Positions 1-4,453 of a DNA stretch of 6,270 nt are shown piece after piece. Below the pieces are notes generated by a model that was not told the origin of the DNA, did no database searches, and saw nothing but the letters and a program-made list of their open reading frames with translations. A program made the position numbers and the translations under genes. Every line of letters starts with the position of its first letter. Position 1 is the first letter of the stretch. The stretch comes from Thermodesulfovibrionales bacterium (GTDB lineage: Bacteria > Nitrospirota > Thermodesulfovibrionia > Thermodesulfovibrionales > UBA1546): contig JASEHP010000092.1 of NCBI GenBank assembly GCA_030018605.1, forward strand, positions 1 through 6,270, written 5' to 3'.

Positions 1-287
1 AATTAATCCTCTCCATACTCCAAAACAGACACCGAAAAAAGTAATTATGCCTAAATATAGACCCCAAACATCTAAGCCGAATAGAAGTAGGTAAAAGCTA
101 TCCATCCCTTGACACATTGGAGAAAACAGCTAAGGCATTGAATGTAGAAATAAAAGACCTTTTTGAATTTATGCACCTGTCAAGTAGGAGTAAAGACTTG
201 ACTGATAATATAAGTAAATTACTTAAAGAGGCTGATGAGGACAAGCTGAGGCTTAGCCTGAAAATTATTAGGGCTATTGTTCGTTGA
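1..287 (+). pseudogene. Remnant of XRE-family helix-turn-helix regulator
   Basis: From about base 54 the frame encodes NIDPKHLSRIEVGKSYPSL, then DTLEKTAKALNVEIKDLFEF and a charged tail ending at TGA 285-287. The NIDPKHLSRIE...GKSYPS...LEKIAKALNVEIKDLFEF pattern is the recognition-helix half of HTH_3/XRE domains. The N-terminal half is not readable: this frame has a stop at 42-44. A plausible continuation (EKSNYA) lies in another frame at 34-51, which itself meets a stop at 4-6. The gene therefore appears frameshifted and decayed, or reduced to a C-terminal piece. No usable start with a ribosome binding site precedes the conserved part. It may once have regulated the adjacent toxin-antitoxin region, but that is inference. 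Confidence 0.6.
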
Positions 288-374
288 AAGCAGGCTTCTC
301 AGACATTTCAGAAAAAAAGTAGTGCTTCTAAAAAATACTTATTCAGGTCGCCTGCCTTGTAGCAAAAGCAGGCT
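287..374. repeat. Short direct repeats and stem-loop downstream of the XRE remnant
   Basis: The 10-mer AAAGCAGGCT occurs at 287-296 and again at 365-374. GCCTGC at 350-355 can pair with GCAGGC in either copy, giving a 6-bp stem with a 12-nt loop for the second copy (350-373). No strong T-run follows, so a terminator function is doubtful. The 288-408 interval otherwise shows no convincing gene. Confidence 0.35.
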
Positions 375-408
375 GAGTCCTTCCTTTAAAAGATTTTGGA
401 TGAGTTGC

Positions 409-437
409 TTGACAGGGTGTATTATAAGTGTTACACT
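409..437 (+). promoter_or_regulatory. Promoter of the toxin-antitoxin operon
   Basis: A perfect -35 TTGACA lies at 409-414. A 17-nt spacer separates it from TACACT at 432-437, which matches four of six -10 consensus positions. It sits 18 nt before the antitoxin start codon, and the -10 lies inside the palindrome at 422-442, so repressor binding there would block RNA polymerase. Confidence 0.65.
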
Positions 438-442
438 TATAA
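422..442. promoter_or_regulatory. 21-bp palindromic operator over the -10 box
   Basis: TTATAAGTGT (422-431) and its exact reverse complement ACACTTATAA (433-442) flank a single T, giving 10 of 10 paired positions. The palindrome covers the -10 box and abuts the ribosome binding site of a ribbon-helix-helix protein gene. RHH antitoxins typically bind such sites as dimers and repress their own operon, so autoregulation is the natural reading. As RNA it could also fold next to the Shine-Dalgarno. Confidence 0.65.
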
Positions 443-455
443 AGGAGGTGAGGGT

Positions 456-680
456 ATGCCGACAAAGAATCCAAGAATTAATGTTGTTCTGGAAAAACCA
501 CTTTTTGTAGGGATAGAGCATCTTGCAAGGAGAGATGGTGTTTCATTGTCATTAAAAGTGCGCGATCTTGTGAAGGAGGCGCTGGAGATAGAAGAGGACA
601 TAGCACTGACTCAGTTTGCTGAGAAAAGAGAAAAATCTTTTAGTAAAACAAAGGCGCTGAAGCACAGCGAGGTCTGGTAA
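456..680 (+). CDS. Ribbon-helix-helix antitoxin of a RelE/ParE-type TA pair
   Basis: A 74-residue protein. The start at 456 is chosen because a near-perfect Shine-Dalgarno (AAAGGAGGTGA, 441-451) precedes it with 7 nt after GGAGG; an in-frame ATG at 396 lies upstream of the promoter and can be discarded. Residues 7-13 (RINVVLE) fit the DNA-binding beta strand. About 14-26 and 31-45 fit the two helices of an RHH dimerisation domain, and the charged, lysine-rich tail (about 46-74) fits the toxin-binding region. The toxin gene starts one base after the stop, the standard antitoxin-first order. It should neutralise the toxin and repress the operon at the palindrome 422-442. The exact family is not identified. 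Confidence 0.75.
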   Translation: MPTKNPRINVVLEKPLFVGIEHLARRDGVSLSLKVRDLVKEALEIEEDIALTQFAEKREKSFSKTKALKHSEVW

Positions 681-681
681 T

Positions 682-957
682 TTGCCTTTTGAGCCGATAT
701 ACCATCCTGACGTTAAATCTATGGACCTGCCATTGATTAATGCAAAGCTGAGAGACAGGATAAAAAAAGCCATAGAAACGCGCCTTGTTACTGCTCCGCA
801 TCTGTATGGTGAACCTTTAAGAAAAACTCTTAAAGGCTACTGGAAGCTGAGGGTAGGAGATTACAGGGTTGTCTTTAAAATCGTGAAAGACGAAGTTTGG
901 ATACTTGGGATACGCCATAGAAAAGGCGTTTACTTTGAGGTGGATAAAAGATTATGA
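682..957 (+). CDS. RelE/ParE-superfamily toxin
   Basis: A 91-residue protein starting with TTG one base after the antitoxin stop; GAGG at 669-672 is the probable ribosome binding site. After the N-terminal strand and a helical hairpin (about 18-38) comes the hallmark core GEPLRKTLKGYWKLRVGDYRVVF (43-65), then strands through IRHRKGVY (77-84). Basic residues R57, R62 and R80, with Y84, occupy the area where RelE-type mRNA interferases carry functional residues. Whether this one cleaves mRNA on the ribosome (RelE) or inhibits gyrase (ParE) cannot be decided from sequence. The weak TTG start would keep toxin below antitoxin. Its TGA overlaps the ATG of the next small ORF (ATGA, 954-957). Confidence 0.8.
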   Translation: MPFEPIYHPDVKSMDLPLINAKLRDRIKKAIETRLVTAPHLYGEPLRKTLKGYWKLRVGDYRVVFKIVKDEVWILGIRHRKGVYFEVDKRL

Positions 958-1043
958 AAATCAGTCATTACTCATTCGGCAGAATAACAATTGACGGAAA
1001 GACTAAGTCTCATAAAATATTTTCGTCAAATAGAGTAAAATAA
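954..1043 (+). pseudogene. Truncated Mth938-domain (DUF498-like) gene fragment
   Basis: A 29-codon ORF overlaps the toxin stop by ATGA. It begins MKISHYSFGRITIDGK and ends with IFSSNRVK before TAA. Mth938-domain proteins of about 115-130 residues start with a closely similar pattern (YSFG.I.IDGK followed by a strand ending near RV), so this looks like the first quarter of such a gene cut short. No continuation was recognised downstream, and the following DNA holds the promoter and leader of the next gene. The recognition rests on a short match from memory. A genuine 29-residue peptide is the alternative. Confidence 0.45.
991..1018 (+). promoter_or_regulatory. Candidate promoter for the 88-residue gene
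   Basis: TTGACG (991-996, five of six) and TAAAAT (1013-1018, five of six) are separated by 16 nt. The spacer contains the 11-bp palindrome AGACTAAGTCT (1000-1010), a possible operator, and AAAATATTTT (1014-1023) overlaps the -10. It lies inside the Mth938 remnant, about 60 nt before the next start codon. Confidence 0.5.
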
Positions 1044-1076
1044 ATACAAGAAGAAAAAGCGATAGGAGGTGAGGAG

Positions 1077-1343
1077 ATGAAAGCAAAGAGTCTTGTCATA
1101 GACGAGGATGCCCTTATTGAGAAACTGCTTCCCAAAATTGAGGATAGAATAAAAACCGATGTCGTCAGAAGTCTTATATCTGCACTGGAAGATCAGATAT
1201 ATCCGCCTGAAAGTGCATTCAAGGGGGAATTTGTAAGGCGGGTTGAAAAGGCGAGCAGAGGCAAGGGGAAGGTTTTTAAAACCACAATGGAGCTTGAAGC
1301 CCATCTCAAAGAATTTGATCACCACGATAACGTTTATAAATAA
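1077..1343 (+). CDS. Unrecognised 88-residue protein, possibly an orphan antitoxin
   Basis: The gene has a strong ribosome binding site (AGGAGGTGA, 1064-1072; 7 nt from GGAGG to ATG), almost the same as that of the antitoxin at 456, and its own candidate promoter. The product is small, soluble and highly charged. Residues 10-45 are predicted mostly helical, and a conserved-looking tail (EFVRRVEKASRGKGKVFKTT, then ELEAHLKEF) follows. The tail 'F..RVEKA..GKGK.FKT...L..HL' resembles the toxin-binding ends of small antitoxins that normally precede a RelE-like gene. No toxin follows: the next gene, 14 nt on, is a DNA glycosylase. Function is unknown; the antitoxin idea is inference from size, tail and neighbourhood. 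Confidence 0.65.
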   Translation: MKAKSLVIDEDALIEKLLPKIEDRIKTDVVRSLISALEDQIYPPESAFKGEFVRRVEKASRGKGKVFKTTMELEAHLKEFDHHDNVYK

Positions 1344-1357
1344 AATCAAGCGCTCAC

Positions 1358-2032
1358 ATGAAAATCGCTGTATCTGACATGCTGAAAAACAAAGAACTCA
1401 TCAAAATCTACAAGCGACTCTATGCCGCTTTTGGGCCTCAGCGCTGGTGGCCCGGGGACACGCCTTTTGAGATTGCTGTTGGAGCGATACTTACGCAGAA
1501 TACTAACTGGGGGAATGTCGAGAAGGCGATAAATAATCTGAAAAAAGAAAAAGTCCTGAGCGCTAAAGCAATCCATAACATGCCCACAAAGAGGCTTGCT
1601 TCATTGATCCGGCCTGCGGGATATTTTAATCTCAAGGCAAAGCGCCTTAAAGCATTTATTAATTTCCTTATGAACGATTATCACGGAAGCATGGATAGGA
1701 TGAAGAAGGAGGAGATGCATTCTTTGCGGCATAAATTGCTCGGCGTTAACGGCATAGGCCCTGAGACAGCAGACTCAATACTTCTCTATGCTCTTGATAA
1801 GCCGGTTTTTGTTATTGACGCATACACCAAGAGAGTGCTTTCGCGGCATAAAATTTTAGGGCATGACGAATCATACGAAAAGTTTCAGGGGCTTTTTCAT
1901 TCAGCTCTTAAGAAGGATGTTAAGTTATTCAATGAGTATCATGCATTGTTTGTGAGAGCAGGAAAGATGTTTTGCAAACCCAAGCCGAGATGCGAGGAAT
2001 GCCCGTTAAATATGAAAGAGAAAATACTATGA
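1358..2032 (+). CDS. MagIII/endonuclease III-like HhH-GPD DNA glycosylase, 3' end altered by element insertion
   Basis: A 224-residue member of the HhH-GPD base-excision glycosylases. WWPGDTPFEIAVGAILTQNT (30-49) is the substrate-pocket start typical of the endonuclease III-related group. The helix-hairpin-helix is LLGVNGIGPETADSI (127-141), and D154 in VIDAYTKR is the catalytic aspartate. The residue 18 before it is E136, where endonuclease III has its lyase lysine (K120), so this should be a monofunctional glycosylase, as in Helicobacter MagIII (3-methyladenine). The C-terminus has only three cysteines, C206-x5-C212-x2-C215, against four in [4Fe-4S] relatives. The stop TGA is the first three bases of the inserted element at 2030-2206. 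Without the element the frame would run on as SMGPDL and stop at 2227-2229, overlapping mqnD. No Shine-Dalgarno is clear; an ATG at 1379 is an alternative start. Confidence 0.8.
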   Translation: MKIAVSDMLKNKELIKIYKRLYAAFGPQRWWPGDTPFEIAVGAILTQNTNWGNVEKAINNLKKEKVLSAKAIHNMPTKRLASLIRPAGYFNLKAKRLKAFINFLMNDYHGSMDRMKKEEMHSLRHKLLGVNGIGPETADSILLYALDKPVFVIDAYTKRVLSRHKILGHDESYEKFQGLFHSALKKDVKLFNEYHALFVRAGKMFCKPKPRCEECPLNMKEKIL

Positions 2033-2206
2033 CAGGCAGTATTGTCTTTCACTTCCTGAGATATTTTTCTACAGTTCTAAGTTCATTTCACTACAGCCGC
2101 GAAACTCACCCTTCGGGTTCAGACAGTCGAGGCTGTGGACGCTTCATTTCACTAAGAACTGTTACCGAAAAATCTCTAAAGTCGTTTAAGCCAACACTGC
2201 CTGTTA
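2030..2206. mobile_element. 177-bp MITE-like inverted-repeat element flanked by TA
   Basis: The ends are TGACAGGCAGTATTG (2030-2044) and, read from the other side, TAACAGGCAGTGTTG (2206-2192), 13 of 15 identical. The halves stay partly complementary inward (GAGATATTTTTC and ACAGTTCTAAG against AGAGATTTTTCGG and ACAGTTCTTAG). The centre holds a stem ACAGCC/GGCTGT (2093-2098/2131-2136) enclosing ACCC-TTC-GGGT (2108-2118). TTCATTTCACTA is directly repeated at 2082-2093 and 2143-2154. TA occurs immediately outside both ends (2028-2029, 2207-2208), as expected for the TA target duplication of IS630/Tc1-mariner-type transposition. It encodes no credible protein, so it would need a transposase supplied in trans. 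Family assignment is inferred from TA flanks and inverted repeats only. Confidence 0.75.
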
Positions 2207-2225
2207 TAAGCATGGGGCCCGACCT

Positions 2226-3068
2226 ATGAGAACCCTTTCCCTCGGATATTCGCCTTGCCCCAATGACACCTTTATTTTTTATGCTCTTGTGCACGGTAAG
2301 ATTAATACGGGTGATTTGAGATTCAAAGAAATCCTCCTTGATGTTGAGACGCTCAATCAGAAGGCTCTTAAGGGTGAGCTTGATATAACAAAAGTCTCAT
2401 ACAATGCATTCGGGAATCTCAGGGATGATTATTGTCTTTTGCGTTCAGGCGGAGCGCTTGGAAAAGGGTGCGGGCCTTTGGTTGTTGCTTCAAAGGAATG
2501 TGATATAAAAGACCTCAAAGGCAAGACAATAGCAATTCCCGGAAAGCTTACAACAGCATATCTTCTTTTACAGCTTTATGCGCCTGATTTTAGGAGTAAT
2601 GTCAAAGTGATGCCGTTTCATGAAATTATGGGTGCGGTTAAAGAAGAAAAGGTTGATGCAGGCATGATAATCCATGAAGGGCGATTTGCTTATCCATCCT
2701 ATGGGCTGAAAAAGATTATTGACCTTGGCGAATGGTGGGAGCGTGAGACAGGGCTTCTTATCCCATTGGGATGCATTATCGCAAAGAGAAGTCTGGGGAT
2801 CGATGTTATCAGCAAAGTTGAGAGACTTATAGAGGAAAGCGTACAATGTGCAATGAGCCACAGGGATGAGCCTCTGAAATACATCAAAAAACATTCTCGG
2901 GAACTTGATGATTCTGTTATTGATGAACATGTCAAGCTCTATGCCAATGATTATTCAATTGACATTGGCGATGACGGTATAAGAGCTGTAAGAAAGCTTC
3001 TGGACATGGCAGAGGAGAGAGGGATAATAAAAAAATCGTCAAAGCCGCTATTTATAAGTTTGGATTAG
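2226..3068 (+). CDS. mqnD: 1,4-dihydroxy-6-naphthoate synthase (futalosine menaquinone pathway)
   Basis: A 280-residue protein of typical MqnD length. MqnD converts cyclic dehypoxanthine futalosine to 1,4-dihydroxy-6-naphthoate, the last ring-forming step of the futalosine route to menaquinone, in the cytoplasm. It has a periplasmic-binding-protein-like two-lobed fold. Visible markers are LGYSPCPNDTFIF (6-18), the TKVSYNAFG segment (55-63), GCGPLVV (81-87), LKGKTIAIPG (97-106), and H150 in GMIIHEGRFAYPSYGL, aligned with the proposed catalytic histidine of the Thermus enzyme. No other mqn gene is in the window. The ribosome binding site is weak (GGGG at 2214-2217). Before the upstream element inserted, the start would have overlapped the glycosylase stop (ATGA), suggesting lost translational coupling. 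Confidence 0.92.
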   Translation: MRTLSLGYSPCPNDTFIFYALVHGKINTGDLRFKEILLDVETLNQKALKGELDITKVSYNAFGNLRDDYCLLRSGGALGKGCGPLVVASKECDIKDLKGKTIAIPGKLTTAYLLLQLYAPDFRSNVKVMPFHEIMGAVKEEKVDAGMIIHEGRFAYPSYGLKKIIDLGEWWERETGLLIPLGCIIAKRSLGIDVISKVERLIEESVQCAMSHRDEPLKYIKKHSRELDDSVIDEHVKLYANDYSIDIGDDGIRAVRKLLDMAEERGIIKKSSKPLFISLD

Positions 3069-3082
3069 TATGCTGTTTAAGC

Positions 3083-3118
3083 GGGATATAATATCCCACT
3101 AACTTCTATTTGTTTTTC
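3083..3118 (+). terminator. Probable terminator after mqnD
   Basis: GGGATAT (3083-3089) pairs with ATATCCC (3091-3097) around one A; in practice this is a 5-bp GGGAT/ATCCC stem with a 5-nt loop. A T-rich stretch ending in TTTGTTTTTCT (3109-3119) follows about 10 nt later. It begins 14 nt after the mqnD stop. The gap before the T-rich part makes efficiency uncertain. Confidence 0.5.
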
Positions 3119-3209
3119 TAATCTTCGGTAAAAACCTTAGCAGGTATAAATGAACCTGTAGAAAACCTTCACAAATATCCCACCCAAAAGCCTCTGAGTT
3201 TGGGACTTA
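3119..3209. other. Non-coding stretch with two small stem-loops
   Basis: This part of the mqnD-to-3402 gap shows no supported gene. It contains CAGGT/ACCTG (3141-3145/3154-3158, loop 8) and CCCAAA/TTTGGG (3183-3188/3199-3204, loop 10). The second pairs across the weak GGGA that would serve the small ORF at 3210. No function is assigned. Confidence 0.3.
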
Positions 3210-3383
3210 ATGAAGGATGTCACACAGAGACTGTGGATAAAAGTAAATGATAAGAATATAAGAATCACTCTCCCTATGGCTTCATATGAGGTCATGAGAA
3301 AGTCTAATGTAATTTTATGTTATTCAGCAAGGGTAATGTCAGCCTTGACACGATGTCTTAAATCCGCTATTGTAAAATCATAA
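3210..3383 (+). CDS. Possible small protein, 57 residues, unrecognised
   Basis: An open frame from ATG 3210 to TAA 3381-3383. The product starts MKDVTQRLWIKVNDKNIRIT and continues LPMASYEVMRKSNVILCYSA. The first half alternates hydrophobic and charged residues like a short beta hairpin ending in a proline. The second half is basic with possible helical character. There is only a weak GGGA ribosome binding site 4 nt upstream. The promoter of the next gene (3345-3373) lies inside it. It could be a decayed gene or a chance ORF; no family was recognised. Confidence 0.25.
   Translation: MKDVTQRLWIKVNDKNIRITLPMASYEVMRKSNVILCYSARVMSALTRCLKSAIVKS
3345..3373 (+). promoter_or_regulatory. Candidate promoter for the 59-residue gene
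   Basis: A perfect TTGACA (3345-3350), a 17-nt spacer and TATTGT (3368-3373, four of six) lie 28 nt before the ATG at 3402. The short leader and strong ribosome binding site that follow support a real start of transcription here. Confidence 0.55.
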
Positions 3384-3401
3384 ATATAAAAGGAGGCGCT
3401 C

Positions 3402-3581
3402 ATGAAAATCGAACTTGAAGGCGCATTGATAAAAATGATTCCTGAAAACGACAGGGAGAAAAATGAACTCAACCAGCTCTGGGTAATCCTCATAGATTGT
3501 GTTAAAGAAAACAAGAAGCTTGTTCCTGTCGGGCAGTATCTTCCGGGCATGAAAGAAGTAGCTACGTTTAATATCGAATAG
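3402..3581 (+). CDS. Small conserved-looking hypothetical protein, 59 residues
   Basis: The ATG is preceded by AAAAGGAGG (3388-3396) with 5 nt spacing, an excellent ribosome binding site, and by a good promoter, so expression is likely. The product begins MKIELEGALIKMIPENDREK, followed by NELNQLWVILIDCVKENKKL, a loop VPVGQYLPG, and a final strand KEVATFNIE. That order suggests a strand, an amphipathic helix with one cysteine, and a C-terminal strand in a compact cytoplasmic domain. There is no signal peptide or membrane segment. I do not recognise a named family and assign no function. It may share a transcript with the RibL-like gene 25 nt downstream. Confidence 0.65.
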   Translation: MKIELEGALIKMIPENDREKNELNQLWVILIDCVKENKKLVPVGQYLPGMKEVATFNIE

Positions 3582-3606
3582 CGCCGTTTAAAACCATGAC
3601 ATATTT

Positions 3607-4014
3607 ATGAAAAAAAAACGCGTAGTATGCGCCGGGACGTTCGACCATCTCCATCTGGGGCATGCCGACTTCTTAAGGCAGGCAAAGGCTCTGGGAGACG
3701 AACTTATCGTCATTGTTGCTCGTGATGAGAATGTCAGGCGTATAAAGGACATGCTCCCGGAGCATAATGAAGATGAGCGCAAGGAGAGCGTCGAAAAAAC
3801 AGGTATCCCGGATAAGACCCTACTTGGATACACAGATAAAGATATTTTAAAAATATTGCAGGATTTAAAACCGGATACCATCGCCCTTGGCTACGACCAG
3901 AGGGTTTCAGAGGAAAAGATTAAAGAGAGACTTCCCGGGTGCAAGATAGTCCGCCTAAAACCATTCAAGCCTGATAAATACAAGTCGTCATATTACAGGG
4001 CAAAGGTAAAATAA
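3607..4014 (+). CDS. RibL-like cytidylyltransferase-fold FAD synthase
   Basis: A 135-residue nucleotidyltransferase of the cytidylyltransferase superfamily. GTFDHLHLGH (10-19) carries the H-x-G-H motif (H16, H19) that binds the nucleotide phosphates. DELIVIVARDENV (31-43), LKPDTIALGYDQ (87-98) and a C-terminal lysine-rich segment with KSSYYR (126-131) follow. Length and pattern resemble archaeal RibL, which transfers AMP from ATP to FMN to make FAD. Glycerol-3-phosphate or ethanolamine-phosphate cytidylyltransferases are close relatives, so the substrate is uncertain. The bacterial RibF bifunctional architecture is absent. No Shine-Dalgarno is seen, and the start is followed by nine A residues (3610-3618), a possible slippage site. 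It may be read from the promoter at 3345. Confidence 0.75.
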   Translation: MKKKRVVCAGTFDHLHLGHADFLRQAKALGDELIVIVARDENVRRIKDMLPEHNEDERKESVEKTGIPDKTLLGYTDKDILKILQDLKPDTIALGYDQRVSEEKIKERLPGCKIVRLKPFKPDKYKSSYYRAKVK

Positions 4015-4056
4015 AAAAAAGGGCTTGTCCCGATAATATCGGGGCGAAGCCCTTTT
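4013..4056. terminator. Bidirectional terminator between the RibL-like gene and atpE
   Basis: AAAAGGGCTT (4017-4026) pairs with AAGCCCTTTT (4047-4056), and CCCGAT (4029-4034) pairs with ATCGGG (4038-4043), separated by a small internal loop. A-rich DNA on the left and T-rich DNA on the right make it a Rho-independent terminator on both strands. It begins at the stop codon of the plus-strand gene and ends 22 nt from the atpE stop on the minus strand. Confidence 0.88.
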
Positions 4057-4077
4057 AAACTAATCAGTTTTCTTTTT

Positions 4078-4422
4078 TTAGAAAAAAAGTTTCTGGTTGA
4101 TCAGAATACCCAATGCCACGAGCAGCGCATAGATTGCCAAAGACTCTATCATCGCAAGACCGATAATGAGCAACAACTGAATCTTACCTGTTGCGCCGGG
4201 ATTTCTGGCTGCGCCTTCACATGCCTTGCTAAGACCGATTCCCTGTCCAATACCTGTGCCCAGCGCTGCAATGCCTATTGCAAGCCCAGCGGCAAGAGCA
4301 GCCATTGCCTTAACATTGGAATCTGACGGAGCAGCAGCCTTAGCCTCTTCTGCAAATACAAACGGGGTTAACAAACAGACAAGAGCAAGTGTCATTAAAA
4401 TTACCGAGATTATTTTTCTCAT
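4078..4422 (-). CDS. atpE: F-type ATP synthase subunit c with N-terminal signal-like segment
   Basis: A 114-residue proteolipid, longer than the usual 75-90 residues because of an N-terminal segment (1-24, MRKII...PFVFA) that looks like a cleavable signal peptide. Helix 1 runs about 38-66 with GTGIGQGIG. The polar loop has the conserved RNP (73-75). Helix 2 (about 81-108) carries the ion-binding E93. Q60, E93, S94 and Y98 match positions of the sodium-coordinating set of Na+-type c rings, while the positions equal to Ilyobacter V63 and T67 are M91 and L95; ion choice is open. The membrane rotor ring takes ions from subunit a. A strong AAAGGAGG (4431-4438) sits 8 nt before the ATG, and the gene follows atpB by 31 nt. 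Confidence 0.93.
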   Translation of the reverse strand: MRKIISVILMTLALVCLLTPFVFAEEAKAAAPSDSNVKAMAALAAGLAIGIAALGTGIGQGIGLSKACEGAARNPGATGKIQLLLIIGLAMIESLAIYALLVALGILINQKLFF

Positions 4423-4453
4423 CGCTTATTCCTCCTTTCTTCAAAACTCGTAT

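Noticed and set aside
350..390. Stem-loop GCCTGC/GCAGGC as a terminator
   Set aside because: The stem is 6 bp with a 12-nt loop and is followed by mixed sequence rather than a T-run; listed only as a repeat.
396..455. Upstream in-frame ATG at 396 extending the antitoxin
   Set aside because: It precedes the promoter -35 and adds residues unlike an RHH N-terminus. The ATG at 456 has a near-perfect ribosome binding site.
1026..1349. Minus-strand frame opposite the 88-residue gene
   Set aside because: It lacks a ribosome binding site and gives a composition typical of antisense translation, while the plus-strand gene has a strong start signal.
1319..1385. Lost RelE-like toxin start after the 88-residue gene
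   Set aside because: The alternative frame around 1328-1370 gives a short basic peptide with no RelE pattern before a stop; too weak to report.
2030..2206. CRISPR-like or attachment site interpretation of the repeats
   Set aside because: There is a single inverted-repeat unit with TA flanks and no regularly spaced direct repeats with unique spacers; a transposon-type element explains it better.
1972..2229. Plus-strand frame of 85 codons running through the inserted element, and the minus-strand frame 2106-2294
   Set aside because: Both are readings of the inverted-repeat element and gene edges. They have no ribosome binding site and no protein-like pattern, and the plus frame is out of frame with the glycosylase. 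Only its stop at 2227-2229 matters, as the reconstructed ancestral stop.
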